A DNA stretch of 64,000 bases from Bosea sp. (in: a-proteobacteria) (lineage in GTDB: Bacteria > Pseudomonadota > Alphaproteobacteria > Rhizobiales > Beijerinckiaceae), in contig JAAVVV010000001.1 of the NCBI GenBank assembly GCA_023910605.1, forward strand, positions 186,001-250,000. The letters are read 5' to 3'. Under the pieces are notes generated by a model. That model had not been told where the DNA came from. It ran no database searches and was given only the letters and a program-made list of their open reading frames with translations. Position numbers and translations under genes: made by a program. Below are positions 52,161-61,650 of the stretch, in pieces. Position 1 is the first letter of the stretch. Every line of letters starts with the position of its first letter.

Positions 52161-52943
52161 TCAGAGCGTTGGCAGCGGATCCATCGGCATGTCGAGATAC
52201 TTCCGGTGCAGCCGGTCGAGCTCGCCGTTCATCGTGTTGAAGAAGATGAAGCCGTCCAGCCAGCGCACCAGATTGTGCTGGTCCATCTGCACGCCCATAT
52301 GGGCGGGGCTGCGCCTGATCGTGAACTTGCGCTCGAACTCCTTGTTGGGGTTCTGCTTGGCGAGCGCCTGCGCGACGATGCTGTTCGTGGCCAGCAGTTC
52401 GGCCTGCCCGCTGATGTAGGCGGCCGCGGCTGTCGCGTCGTCTTCGGTCCGCATCAGGTTCGCCCTCGGGGCCGAGGCGCTGATCGCGAGTTCCTGTGTT
52501 GTGCCCCTCGCTGCTGCGATGCGCGCCGTGCCGATCGTTTCGGGGCTGCTTACCGCCGATGTTTTGGGTCCATAGACGGCCAGGAACGTGTTCGCGTAGG
52601 GAGCCGTGAACTGGATCTGCTTTGCCCGTTCAGGCGTGAGCCCCATGACCGAGATCACGATGTCGACCTTGTCGGTCAGGAGGAAGGGGATGCGGTTGGC
52701 GCCCGTGATCTGCTGCATCTCGAGCTTCACGCCCAGGCCCTTGGCCACCATTTCCGCCATCTCGATGTCGAAGCCGATCGGCTTGCGGCTGGCGTCCTGC
52801 GAACCGAAGGGCGGCGCATCAAGCGGCACGCCGATGCGGACAACGCCCTTGGATATGATGTCCTGAAGCTTGTCGGCCCTGGCCTCGACCGAGCCGACAA
52901 AGGCCATGGCCAGCGCGGCCAGCCCTGCAAAGAATGAACGCAT
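52161..52943 (-). CDS. amino-acid-type ABC substrate-binding protein
   Basis: A 260-residue SBP_bac_3 protein with a Sec signal (RSFFAGLAALAMAFVGSVEARA). VVRIGVPLDAPPFGSQDASR, PIGFDIEMAEMVAKGLGVKL and DIVISVMGLTPERAKQIQFT are family signatures. GGAGAGAGAC precedes the ATG. The ligand is an amino acid or derivative; the linked deacylase suggests an N-acylated one. Confidence 0.9.
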   Translation of the reverse strand: MRSFFAGLAALAMAFVGSVEARADKLQDIISKGVVRIGVPLDAPPFGSQDASRKPIGFDIEMAEMVAKGLGVKLEMQQITGANRIPFLLTDKVDIVISVMGLTPERAKQIQFTAPYANTFLAVYGPKTSAVSSPETIGTARIAAARGTTQELAISASAPRANLMRTEDDATAAAAYISGQAELLATNSIVAQALAKQNPNKEFERKFTIRRSPAHMGVQMDQHNLVRWLDGFIFFNTMNGELDRLHRKYLDMPMDPLPTL

Positions 52944-52982
52944 GTCTCTCTCCCTGTTTCTGTAGTGTTCGTGATGGGCCCC

Positions 52983-53714
52983 TCAGTGCAGGACTGCGCT
53001 GAGGAAAGTCTGTAGTTCGGGCGTCCTCGGCGCGGCGAGAACCGCCGCAGCCTGACCTTCTTCATGGATTCGGCCTTCGTGCATGAAGACGACGCGCGAG
53101 CCGAACCGACGCGCGAAGCCCATCTCGTGGGTGACGAGAATCATGGTCATGCCCTCCTGGGCGACCGATTCGAGCACCTTCAGAACCTCCCCTGTGAGTT
53201 CGGGGTCGAGCGCCGACGTGACCTCGTCGAACAGCATGAGCTTGGGCCGCATCGCCAGCGATCGGGCGATCGCCACGCGCTGCTGCTGGCCGCCCGAAAG
53301 CTGCGAGGGATAAGCGTCAAGCTTCTCCTCGAGGCCGACCTTGCGCAGCACTTCGCGCGCGACCTCACGCGCTGCGTCCGGCGGCTGCTTCCTTACGACG
53401 CGCGGCGCGAGCGTGATGTTTTCGCAGACGGAAAGATGCGGGAAGAGGTTGAAGCTCTGGAAGACGATGCCGACTTCCTGCCGGAGCTTCCGAAGATCGG
53501 TCTTCGGATCATTGACCCGAACGCCGTCGACGGTGATCGTTCCGGCCTGGATCGGCTCCAGACCGTTGATGCAGCGCAGCAAGGTGCTTTTGCCCGAACC
53601 CGAGCGACCGATCACGGCAACGACCTCGCCCCTGGCGACGGCGAGTGAAACGTCCTTCAGCACGGCAAGCGACCCGTAGCTCTTGCTGATGGCCTGGATC
53701 TCAACGAGCGACAT
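52983..53714 (-). CDS. amino-acid ABC transporter ATPase (GlnQ/HisP type)
   Basis: A 243-residue ATPase: Walker A GRSGSGKST, Q-loop VFQSFNLFPHLSV, signature [14 protein letters not shown], Walker B LMLFDEVTSALDPE and H-loop VTHEMGFARRFG. The start is ATG at 53714, overlapping the permease stop by 14 bases (a TTG at 53717 is the only longer option). Confidence 0.93.
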   Translation of the reverse strand: MSLVEIQAISKSYGSLAVLKDVSLAVARGEVVAVIGRSGSGKSTLLRCINGLEPIQAGTITVDGVRVNDPKTDLRKLRQEVGIVFQSFNLFPHLSVCENITLAPRVVRKQPPDAAREVAREVLRKVGLEEKLDAYPSQLSGGQQQRVAIARSLAMRPKLMLFDEVTSALDPELTGEVLKVLESVAQEGMTMILVTHEMGFARRFGSRVVFMHEGRIHEEGQAAAVLAAPRTPELQTFLSAVLH

Positions 53715-54351
53715 CAAGCTTCCGCTCGAGAGAGCGGCTCCATTGGGTCAGAGGGAAGCACATGACGAAATAGATGCAGGCAACTGTGGTGAAGACTGCG
53801 AAGGGCATGTAGGTGCCGGCAGCCGTGAGCTGGCCTTCGCGAGTGAGTTCGACCAACCCGATCGTGGCCGCCAGCGACGTGTTCTTGATGAGCTGGACCA
53901 GGAAACCCACGGTCGGGGGAATCGCGATCCTGACCGACTGGGGAATGATGATGTGGCGCAATTGCTGCGCCATCGACAGGCCGAGCGAAGCACCGGCTTC
54001 CCACTGGGTGCGCGCGATGGAAATGAGCGCGCCGCGCCAGATCTCCCCCAGAAAAGCGCTTCCGTAGATCGAGAAGGCGATGGCGGCCGCAAGCCACGGG
54101 TTCACCGACACACCCAGCAGCGGCAGGCCGAAGAAGATCAAGAAGAGCCAGACCAGCAGGGGCGTGCCCTGCACGATGTAGATGTAGGCCGCGACCAGCC
54201 AGCGAAGGGGCGCGACGGGGGATATGCGGGCAATGGCGAGGACAAGCCCGAGCAGCGCCGAGCCGCAGAAGGCCGTCGCGGTCAGGGCCAGAGTCCAGCG
54301 GGCGGCCGCGACCAGATACATGACATCGATGTAGGAGAAGGTCCTGATCAT
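53701..54351 (-). CDS. amino-acid ABC permease 2 (HisM/GlnP type)
   Basis: A 216-residue permease with the HEQRP-type features IVQGTPLLVWLFLIFFGLP and the coupling loop EAGASLGLSMAQQLRHIIIP. It starts at an ATG overlapping the stop of permease 1 by ATGA. It forms a heterodimer with that protein. Confidence 0.9.
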   Translation of the reverse strand: MIRTFSYIDVMYLVAAARWTLALTATAFCGSALLGLVLAIARISPVAPLRWLVAAYIYIVQGTPLLVWLFLIFFGLPLLGVSVNPWLAAAIAFSIYGSAFLGEIWRGALISIARTQWEAGASLGLSMAQQLRHIIIPQSVRIAIPPTVGFLVQLIKNTSLAATIGLVELTREGQLTAAGTYMPFAVFTTVACIYFVMCFPLTQWSRSLERKLDVAR

Positions 54352-55010
54352 CGCCGTGCAAACACCCAATGATAGATGCCGGCGAACAGGCCGCGAAAGG
54401 CGAAGGCAAGGCCGAGATAGAGCACGCCGATAACGGTGTAGACCTCGAAATCCCGGAAAGTTCGGGACTGGATGATCGATGCAGCGTGGAACAGGTCCTC
54501 GACCGAGATCTGCGAGACGACGCTGGTGGCGAGCATCAGAAGGACGAACTGGCTGGCGAGCGCAGGATACATCGACTTCATGGCCGGGAAGACGACGACG
54601 TAGCGAAAGACCTGCAAGCCGGACAGGCCCAGCGAATGGCCCGCCTCGATCTGGGCCTTCGGCACAGCCTCGAAGCCGGCCCGGACGATCTCGGTGGCAT
54701 ACGCGCCCAGATTGATGACGAGGGCGAGGATCGCGGCTGTCAGCCCGTCGAGCCTGATGCCGAAGCTGGGCAGGCCGAAGAAGATCAAAAAGAGCTGCAC
54801 CAGCAGGGGCGTGTTGCGGATGATCTCGACATAGGCCCCGACGATGCGCTTCAGCCAGCCTGGGCCATAGACGCGTGCGGCCGCGCAGGCGACCCCTATG
54901 ATCAGACCGCCGAGCATGGCGGAGGCGGACAGCAGAAGCGTGATGTAGACGCCTTCAAGGAGGGACTCCCAGGCCGCAAACACGTCGCGAAACTGGAGCC
55001 CGTACCTCAT
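54348..55010 (-). CDS. amino-acid ABC permease 1 (HisQ/GlnP type)
   Basis: A 220-residue permease: LLEGVYITLLLSASAMLGGL, EIIRNTPLLVQLFLIFFGLP and EAGHSLGLSGLQVFRYVVVF. It is first in the minus-strand operon, 130 bases from the divergent IclR gene. It closely mirrors permease 2. Confidence 0.9.
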   Translation of the reverse strand: MRYGLQFRDVFAAWESLLEGVYITLLLSASAMLGGLIIGVACAAARVYGPGWLKRIVGAYVEIIRNTPLLVQLFLIFFGLPSFGIRLDGLTAAILALVINLGAYATEIVRAGFEAVPKAQIEAGHSLGLSGLQVFRYVVVFPAMKSMYPALASQFVLLMLATSVVSQISVEDLFHAASIIQSRTFRDFEVYTVIGVLYLGLAFAFRGLFAGIYHWVFARR

Positions 55011-55140
55011 GGCATCAGCCTCTGGCCGCTGTTATTGCGGACGGCATGAGCAGGCAGGCTGGACTGGTCGGAGGCGTCACCATTGATCCCTCGCAGACCT
55101 CAGGCTACGTGTGCTTCTTATTTGATGTCAAGCTTTACAT

Positions 55141-55935
55141 ATGAAACAGATCGACATGACCGACAGCGCTAGCGACGACGAGGACCGCACTTCCTACGCC
55201 GCGCCGGCGCTGGAGAAGGGGCTGGATATCCTTGAACTGCTGGCCGAAGCGGGCGAGCCGCTTTCGACGCGGGAGATCGCCGGCCGCCTCGCGCGATCAA
55301 AGAGCGAAATCTTCCGCATGGTCTTCGTATTGCTCCAGCGCGGCTATCTTGTCCGTGAAGCGGGCACGGACCGGCTCGCGCTCTCGCGCCGCCTGTTCGA
55401 CCTGGGAATTCGCACGCCTGGCGGGCGCCAGTTGACCTCGGTCGTGCTGCCGCTGATGGAGCGCTTCAGCGAGGAGACAGGGCATGCGGCTCATCTGGTC
55501 GTGCTCAGCCGGGCCCAGACAGTCGTTCTCGCCACGACATCGGGCCATCTCGACGCTGCCGTGACCGTCCGGCTGGGCTATGGCCGCCCGGCCTTGGAGG
55601 CGAATTCCGGCCTGCTCATCCTCGCCTTCCAGTCAACGACGCGCCGCCAATCCCTTATGCGCGACGCCAGCCTGGAGGATCGTGAACGGCTCGGGTCCAC
55701 CGAGTTTCTCGCCGTCTTCGCCGAGCTTCGCTCGGCGGGTCACCGCATAGCGGCCAGCAGGGACATCATGGCGGTCACGGACATAGCATGTCCTGTCATC
55801 GGCCCGGCTGGGCACGCTGAGGCTGCGATCCTCGTGCCAGCTCTCCGGCGCCATGGTTTCGTGACCGACGAAATGGCAATCGTTCGCGCGCTGACGACCG
55901 TATGCTCCGAGGCAGGCGCACAACTCTCTCTGTAG
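55141..55935 (+). CDS. IclR-family transcriptional regulator
   Basis: A 264-residue protein with a winged helix (ALEKGLDILELLAEAGEPLS, TREIAGRLARSKSEIFRMVF) and the IclR effector domain (SEETGHAAHLVVLSRAQTVV ... DIACPVIGPAGHAEAAILVP). It is divergent from the amino-acid transporter operon and is its likely regulator. ATG at 55141 lacks a clear ribosome binding site; an ATG at 55156 is an alternative. Confidence 0.9.
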   Translation: MKQIDMTDSASDDEDRTSYAAPALEKGLDILELLAEAGEPLSTREIAGRLARSKSEIFRMVFVLLQRGYLVREAGTDRLALSRRLFDLGIRTPGGRQLTSVVLPLMERFSEETGHAAHLVVLSRAQTVVLATTSGHLDAAVTVRLGYGRPALEANSGLLILAFQSTTRRQSLMRDASLEDRERLGSTEFLAVFAELRSAGHRIAASRDIMAVTDIACPVIGPAGHAEAAILVPALRRHGFVTDEMAIVRALTTVCSEAGAQLSL

Positions 55936-56347
55936 CCGGTCAGTTGATCGCGCCCGGGCTGCAGCACCGCTTCGGCTTCTCGCTTCGGCTCGCCGTACGC
56001 ACCGGCTCCACTGACAGCATCGCCGCTTTCCTGGCTTGAGGCGCCGCCGGTACAGGTGATGTGCGAGCCTCGCTGGGCACAACGCTGGCGATCAGGCTGC
56101 CGTCGCCCGTCCGCACCGACGATGCAGCCCAAACCTTGTCGATATGCATGACAAGGGGCGCTCGGGATAGAAAAGGTCGTCGCTCGCGGGGTCGATCATA
56201 GCCAAGGCCACGGGGGAGACAGGGCATCCAGCTTCATTGGCGAAGGATGCAGCGAGGCCAGGTTGTCACCAGCCGGGCTGATGTCACAGATCGGCTTTCG
56301 GGCACTGCGGGCCTCGTAACAGGGGTGAGGCAACCTATATCTCGCCT
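55936..56347. other. intergenic region without a recognised gene
   Basis: About 410 bases. The minus strand has a 95-codon frame (55940-56227) with a coherent stretch HIDKVWAASSVRTGDGSLIA, and a neighbouring frame reads AMIDPASDDLFYPERPL, which together look like a decayed gene with a frameshift. I cannot name the family. The right end should hold the promoter of the SOUL gene. Confidence 0.4.
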
Positions 56348-57031
56348 ATGGGATATGTGAAGAAAGCTATGCTGCTCGGTCTTGGTCTCGTCGCTGGGTT
56401 AGCTGTTCTGGGGGCAGGAGTCTGGATCTACATTGTGAGCACGGTCGAGCAGCCCAAATACAGGACTGTCATGACAGATGGCGCGATCGAGGTGCGCGAT
56501 TACCCGGCGCTGGTCGTGGCCGAGGTGACGCGGCGCGGGGACAGGGGCAGCGCTGTGCGCGCAGGGTTTTCACCGCTTGCAGGCTACATTTTTGCCAAGA
56601 ACCGGGGCGGCGGGAGTGTCAGCATGACTGCGCCGGTGCTGCAGACGCAGACCGCGCAGTCAGACCAGAAAATCGCCATGACCGCGCCGGTGACGCAGAC
56701 GCCGGTGCCGTCGAGCGATGGCAACGCCGCCAACGACAGCTGGGTCATCCGCTTCATCATGCCATCGCAATACACGCTCGCGACGTTGCCGAAGGCTGCA
56801 GGCGATGACGTCCGCCTGCTCGATGTGCCGCCGAGCCGCCGCGCGGCGATCCGCTTCTCCGGCGTCGCCACCGATGCGCTGATCGAGATGAACAAGAGGG
56901 TGTTGCGGACGTGGCTCGCCGCCCGCGCGATCACGATCCTCGGGCCTCCGACCTACGCTTACTATAATGACCCGTTCACGCCGGGCCTCTTGCGACGCAA
57001 CGAGGTGCTGTTCGATGTGAAGATGCCGTGA
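56348..57031 (+). CDS. SOUL haem-binding family protein
   Basis: A 227-residue protein with an N-terminal membrane anchor or signal (LLGLGLVAGLAVLGAGVWIY) and the SOUL domain: EQPKYRTVMTDGAIEVRDYP, LAGYIFAKNRGGGSVSMTAP, KIAMTAPVTQ, WVIRFIMPSQYTLATLP. SOUL proteins bind haem or related tetrapyrroles; the bacterial role is unsettled. It is a single gene facing an IS701 remnant. Confidence 0.9.
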   Translation: MGYVKKAMLLGLGLVAGLAVLGAGVWIYIVSTVEQPKYRTVMTDGAIEVRDYPALVVAEVTRRGDRGSAVRAGFSPLAGYIFAKNRGGGSVSMTAPVLQTQTAQSDQKIAMTAPVTQTPVPSSDGNAANDSWVIRFIMPSQYTLATLPKAAGDDVRLLDVPPSRRAAIRFSGVATDALIEMNKRVLRTWLAARAITILGPPTYAYYNDPFTPGLLRRNEVLFDVKMP

Positions 57032-57065
57032 CGGTGCTCTCTCAGAACGCTAGCCTGTCCTAGCA

Positions 57066-57728
57066 TTACAGTTGCATATTTGATTTGAAGTGAGCTTTTT
57101 GTGCGCTTGCCTGATGGGCTCTTCGCCAGAGTGACCATGCGATGATGTGGGCAGGTTTGATGCGGCGCTGTGCGAGCCGGATGGCGATGCGGCGGATTTC
57201 CTGAATGGACCAGCGGATCAGAGGCGCTTTGGTCTGCGCGTGACTGTCCGGATACTTTTTGGGGGCGGCTCGACATTGGCTTTGTAGCGGATGGCGGCCA
57301 TCATGGCGAAGGCGAGCATGACGAGGCTGACGTGCCGGTGCCAGCCATGCCAGGAACGGCTTTCATTATGATCAAGGCCCAGTTCGTTCTTGGCAGTCTC
57401 GAAGCTGTCTTCGATGGCCCAGCGTTGGCCCTCGACCCTGACGAGGGCTTCGATGCCAGTTCCGGCCACGCACCAGGTCGAGAAGAAGGCCAGTTCACCA
57501 TCGGCAATATTGCGACGGATCAGCAGACCTCGTGTCCAGAGGCCCAGGCTGCCCTTCATTATACTCGGCGGCATCAAGATCGGCGAGTTCGCAGTAGGCC
57601 CAGTCATGAAGCCTTTCGCCCTTGGTTCCGGCTCCGGATGACAACCGTTGCCACAGCGCAGGGTCATGCTCACGCGCAATCTCGTCCGCCGTGCCCGCTA
57701 CGCGCGGCTTGTCACCCCATGATCGAAA
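57066..57728 (-). pseudogene. IS701-like transposase, C-terminal half, frameshifted
   Basis: Reading leftward: HHFRSWGDKPRVAGTADEIA, LSSGAGTKGERLHDWAYCEL, then in another frame GLWTRGLLIRRNIADGELAF, EGQRWAIEDSFETAKNELGL (catalytic Glu region) and SWHGWHRHVSLVMLAFAMMA, then in a third frame LIRWSIQEIRRIAIRLAQRR to a stop at 57066. At least two frameshifts (about 57560 and 57240). The N-terminal half is missing; the fragment ends where IS6 sequence begins. Confidence 0.8.
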
Positions 57729-57737
57729 ATGGTGATT

Positions 57738-58112
57738 GGCGTTGACACCCAGCACGCCGCCAAGCGGCTTCTCACCCGCCTGTTGCAGAAGCAGGGCCTG
57801 AAGCCCAAGCGCATGATCACCGACAAGCTCGGCTCCTGCGGCGCGGCAAAGAAGCAGGTCATGCCCGGCGTGGAGCACCGTTCGCACAAGGGCTTGAACA
57901 ACCGGGCCGAGAACAGTCATGTCCCTTTCCGAAAGCGGGAGCGGATCCTGCAGCATTTTCGATCGGCGGGAGCCCTGCAGCGTTTCGTCTCCGTCTTTTC
58001 CGCTGTCCGCAATCTCTTCGTCCCGCCCCGCGCGAGCCGCTCCGCTCTCGGCATCCACCTCCACCGGCTCCATGCCCTCGCTCAGTGGAATTCTGTCGCC
58101 ATCGCTGCTTGA
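57738..58112 (+). pseudogene. IS6-family transposase, C-terminal half
   Basis: The frame reads AAKRLLTRLLQKQGLKPKRM, ITDKLGSCGAAKKQVMPGVE, HRSHKGLNNRAENSHVPFRK and RERILQHFRSAGALQRFVSV, the IS6 core after the first catalytic residues (second Asp in ITDKL, Glu in RAENSH). The N-terminal half is missing. It is joined back-to-back to the IS701 remnant. Confidence 0.85.
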
Positions 58113-58300
58113 TCGCCGCAACAAACCGTACTGAGCGGCCCCACAGAGTTAATGTGACAACGCCCAGCCCGCGTCAACGTGATAACGCCGGATCTCGCCC
58201 TGGATGTCTGCAGGATGCCCCACGCGAAAAAAGCTCGTTGCCCCAGCGGCTTCAGCAGGCCATCAATGACGGGAAACAACCGCGAGGGGCTGATCCGACC

Positions 58301-59605
58301 ATGACCGATGCTGCCATCACTGACGCGATCAAGCCAACTGCCACCATGACCGACACCGCTGGACCCGCCGCCGAGGACGCCCGATCCACGGCGGGTGACC
58401 CGGATGTTCCTGCGCAATCCGTTCTGGAGGGTATCAACGCCTTCCATCCGGAACTGACCGCTATTCGGCGCGACATCCATGCGCATCCCGAACTTGGCAT
58501 GGAGGAGGAGCGGACGGCAGCGCTCGTGGCGCGGGAACTGCGCGCGCTCGGCATCGAGGTTACCGAAGGCGTCGGGCGCTTCGGCGTCGTTGGCACGATC
58601 AGGGGCTCGCGGCCGGGCAACCGCGCCGTTGGCTTGCGCGCCGACATGGACGCGCTGCAGATCACCGAGACGACCGGCGCAGCATACACCTCGAGAAATC
58701 CAGGGGTGATGCATGCTTGCGGCCATGACGGGCACACGACGATGCTGCTCGGGGCTGCGCGCTGGCTGAGCCAGCACCGCGATTTCTCCGGCGCGGTCCA
58801 TCTGATCTTCCAGCCGGCGGAGGAAGGCCGGGGCGGCGCGCGTGCCATGCTGGCGGACGGGCTGTTTGACCGGTTTCCGTGTGATGCGGTCTACGGGCTG
58901 CACAACATGCCGAACATGCCGGCGGGCCAGTTCGCCATACGGCAGGGGCCATCCATGGCGGCGGCGGACCGCTTCTTCGTGACATTCAGGGGCACCGGCG
59001 GCCACGGCGGTGCATCCCCGCATCTGTCGACCGACATCACCATCGTGCAGGCGCATTTCGTGCTGGGGCTGCAGACCATCATCGGGCGCAATGTGCCGGC
59101 ACTGGAGGCGGCGGTCCTCAGCGTCGGCTCGATCCAGGGCGGCTCGCCGGTGTCCACCAACGTGATGCCGGCGGAACTCACCATCGGCGGCACGGCGCGG
59201 CACTACCGCACGGAGGTGCGCGCTATCCTGGAGAAGCGCATTGCCGAACTCGCCCACGGGCTGGCGGCGGCGCACGGGGCAACCGCCGAGGTGCAATACC
59301 TGCGCGGCGTGCCGGCCGTGGTGAACCACCCGTCGCAGACAGTTCTGGCAGCAGCGGCTGCGGCAGATGTCGCGGGTGAAAAACGCGTTGGTGAACATGC
59401 TCCGGTGACGGGCGCTGAGGATTTCGCGCTGATGCTGGAAGCACGGCCAGGCGCATTCATGCTGATCGGCGGTGGCTCCGGCCCGGATGGCACGTCGCCC
59501 TACCTGCACACGCCGAACTACGACTTCAACGACGACATCATCCCGCTCGGCGTTGCCTGGTGGGTGAGTGTTGTCGACCGCGAACTGGGGTCCGCCCGCA
59601 CGTAA
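58301..59605 (+). CDS. M20-family amidohydrolase (hippurate hydrolase-like)
   Basis: A 434-residue metal-dependent amidohydrolase. FHPELTAIRRDIHAHPELGM opens the catalytic domain; metal and catalytic residues are Cys140 and His142 (HACGHDGHT), Glu174-Glu175 (PAEEGRGG), with HGGASPHLSTD in the dimerisation domain and VTGAEDFALMLE near the end. These enzymes remove acyl groups from N-acyl amino acids. It lies 160 bases before a Dpp operon, so the products or substrates may be imported together. An ATG at 58346 is an alternative start. Confidence 0.9.
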   Translation: MTDAAITDAIKPTATMTDTAGPAAEDARSTAGDPDVPAQSVLEGINAFHPELTAIRRDIHAHPELGMEEERTAALVARELRALGIEVTEGVGRFGVVGTIRGSRPGNRAVGLRADMDALQITETTGAAYTSRNPGVMHACGHDGHTTMLLGAARWLSQHRDFSGAVHLIFQPAEEGRGGARAMLADGLFDRFPCDAVYGLHNMPNMPAGQFAIRQGPSMAAADRFFVTFRGTGGHGGASPHLSTDITIVQAHFVLGLQTIIGRNVPALEAAVLSVGSIQGGSPVSTNVMPAELTIGGTARHYRTEVRAILEKRIAELAHGLAAAHGATAEVQYLRGVPAVVNHPSQTVLAAAAAADVAGEKRVGEHAPVTGAEDFALMLEARPGAFMLIGGGSGPDGTSPYLHTPNYDFNDDIIPLGVAWWVSVVDRELGSART

Positions 59606-59767
59606 CGCGGGCTGGTTGCACACACGCGCCGCGCCTGCCGCTTTCGTCATCAACTTACCCCTAGGCAGGACACGTTACATCGCGCTAGCCTATCATGAGT
59701 TACCATGCAGGAGCCCGTCGGGCGGTCCAGATGCATGGTGTCGTGGAACCGCAGGGGAGCGCCGGAC

Positions 59768-61567
59768 ATGAACGAAGATGATCTCAAGAGCCTGATCGGA
59801 CGCGTCAGGAACGGGTCCATGAACCGACGATCGTTCGTCAAGCGCCTGGCGGCAGTCGGCTTCACCGCGCCGATGGCGACTCAGCTTCTGGCCATCAACG
59901 GCGTCAACGCGCAGTCAACCACGGCAAGCGTGCCGGCTTACGGCGGCACGAGGCGCGGCGGCGGCGGTCACCTCAAGGTGCTGTACTGGCAGGCATCGAC
60001 CTTGCTGAACCCGCATGTTGCGGTCGGCACCACCAATCAGGACTCGTCGCGCGTCTTCTACGAGCCGCTGGCTGGCTGGGCGGCCGACGGGACGCTCCAT
60101 CCCATTCTCGCTTCCGAGATTCCGTCGGTTGAGAATGGCGGACTTGCCGCCGACGGTCGCAGTGTCACCTGGAAGCTGAAGCGCGGCGTGAAATGGCACG
60201 ACGGACAGGACTTCAGTGCCGACGACGTCATGTTCAACTTCGAGTATGCGCGCAATACCGCTATCGGCACGACCACCTCGGGCTCCTACCAAGGCATGTC
60301 GGCGCGAAAGATCGATGATTTCACTGTCCGGATCGACTTCGAGAAGCCCACCCCATTCTGGGCGGACGCCTTTGTCGGCAGTTCCGGCATGATGATCCCG
60401 CGCCATCTGTTCAAGGATTTCGCCGGCGCCAACTCGCGCGACGCGCCAACCAACATCAAGCCAGTCGGCACGGGCGCGTACCGCCTGCAGAGCTTTGCGC
60501 CGGGCGACCTGCTGCGCGCGGAGCTCAACCCGACCTACCACATGAACAATCGCCCGTTCTTCGACACCATGGAGATCAAGGGCGGCGGAGACGCAGCTTC
60601 CGCTGCACGCGCGGTGCTGCAGACAGCCGATTTCGACTACGCCTGGAACCTCCAGGTGGAAGACGCGCTCCTGCTGCGCCTCGAACAGGCAGGGCGCGGG
60701 AAGGTCAACATCGTCGATGGCGGCGCGCTGGAATTCGTGCAGCTGTCGGTTGCCGATCCGAACCGTGAGGTCGAGGGCGAACGTTCTCACCCCAGCACGC
60801 GGCATCCCGCTTTCAGCGACCCGGCCGTCCGGCAGGCGATGGCCCTGCTGATAGACCGCAATTCGCTGCAGCAGAACATCTATGGCCGCGGCGGGCCGGC
60901 GACGGCGAACTACCTCAACAATCCGCCACGTTTCCGCTCACCGAACATGAGGATGGAGTTCAGTGTCGACCGCGCCAACCAGATACTCGATCAGGCTGGC
61001 TGGGTGCGCGGCTCGGACGGCATCCGCGCCAAGGATGGCGTGCGTCTGCGCTTCATCTACCAGACATCTGTCAACGCGCCGCGCCAGCGCACGCAGGCTG
61101 TCTACAAGCAGGCGGCGCAGCGCGCCGGCATCGATCTGGAACTGAAGTCGGTCACCGCATCGGTCTTCTTCGGCTCGGACGTCGCCAACCCGGATACCTA
61201 CACCAAGTTCTGGGCCGACATGCAGATGTACACGACAACCATGCCGCAGGCTGACCCACAGCGGTTCATGAACCAGTATGTGTCGTGGGAGCTCTCGCAG
61301 CGTGCCAACAACTGGCAGGGCCGCAACATCGTTCGCTGGCGCAACGACGAGTACGACAGCCTCTTCCGCGCAGCGGAGGGCGAACTGGACCCGGTCAAGC
61401 GGGCCGCCATGTTCATCAAGATGAACGACCTGATCGTCGGCTCGAACCACATCATTCCGCTGGTGATGCGCCCGATCGTATCGGGCTCGGTCAATAACCT
61501 GCAGCATGTGCTGTCTGGCTGGGACATCACCATGTGGATGATCCAGGACTGGTGGCGCAGGGCCTGA
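59768..61567 (+). CDS. ABC transporter substrate-binding protein (SBP_bac_5)
   Basis: A 599-residue periplasmic protein with a twin-arginine signal (MNRRSFVKRLAAVGF). Family segments: LKVLYWQASTLLNPHVAVGT, SVTWKLKRGVKWHDGQDFSA, KPVGTGAYRLQSFAPGDLL, DPAVRQAMALLIDRNSLQQN. It is larger than the other two binding proteins and belongs to a separate operon. A hairpin follows the stop by 12 bases. Confidence 0.92.
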   Translation: MNEDDLKSLIGRVRNGSMNRRSFVKRLAAVGFTAPMATQLLAINGVNAQSTTASVPAYGGTRRGGGGHLKVLYWQASTLLNPHVAVGTTNQDSSRVFYEPLAGWAADGTLHPILASEIPSVENGGLAADGRSVTWKLKRGVKWHDGQDFSADDVMFNFEYARNTAIGTTTSGSYQGMSARKIDDFTVRIDFEKPTPFWADAFVGSSGMMIPRHLFKDFAGANSRDAPTNIKPVGTGAYRLQSFAPGDLLRAELNPTYHMNNRPFFDTMEIKGGGDAASAARAVLQTADFDYAWNLQVEDALLLRLEQAGRGKVNIVDGGALEFVQLSVADPNREVEGERSHPSTRHPAFSDPAVRQAMALLIDRNSLQQNIYGRGGPATANYLNNPPRFRSPNMRMEFSVDRANQILDQAGWVRGSDGIRAKDGVRLRFIYQTSVNAPRQRTQAVYKQAAQRAGIDLELKSVTASVFFGSDVANPDTYTKFWADMQMYTTTMPQADPQRFMNQYVSWELSQRANNWQGRNIVRWRNDEYDSLFRAAEGELDPVKRAAMFIKMNDLIVGSNHIIPLVMRPIVSGSVNNLQHVLSGWDITMWMIQDWWRRA

Positions 61568-61579
61568 TCCGGCACCGAT

Positions 61580-61619
61580 GGAGTGGCCGCACTGCCCACA
61601 AACGCAGGCGGCCACCTCC
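61580..61619 (+). promoter_or_regulatory. intercistronic hairpin after the binding-protein gene
   Basis: GGAGTGGCCGC (61580-61590) pairs with GCGGCCACCTCC (61608-61619) as an 11-bp stem with one bulged base and a 17-base loop, just after the binding-protein stop and before the permease. It has no T-run. Confidence 0.6.
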
Positions 61620-61650
61620 ACCATGGTTGGTGACAAGGATCATCCCTCTC

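Noticed and set aside
55011..55140. TTTACATATGAAA around the IclR start as an operator.
   Set aside because: It is only a partial palindrome around an NdeI-like CATATG and overlaps the start codon; not convincing.
58082..59653. A 523-codon minus-strand frame opposite the M20 amidohydrolase.
   Set aside because: The plus-strand gene has all catalytic motifs; the minus frame has none.
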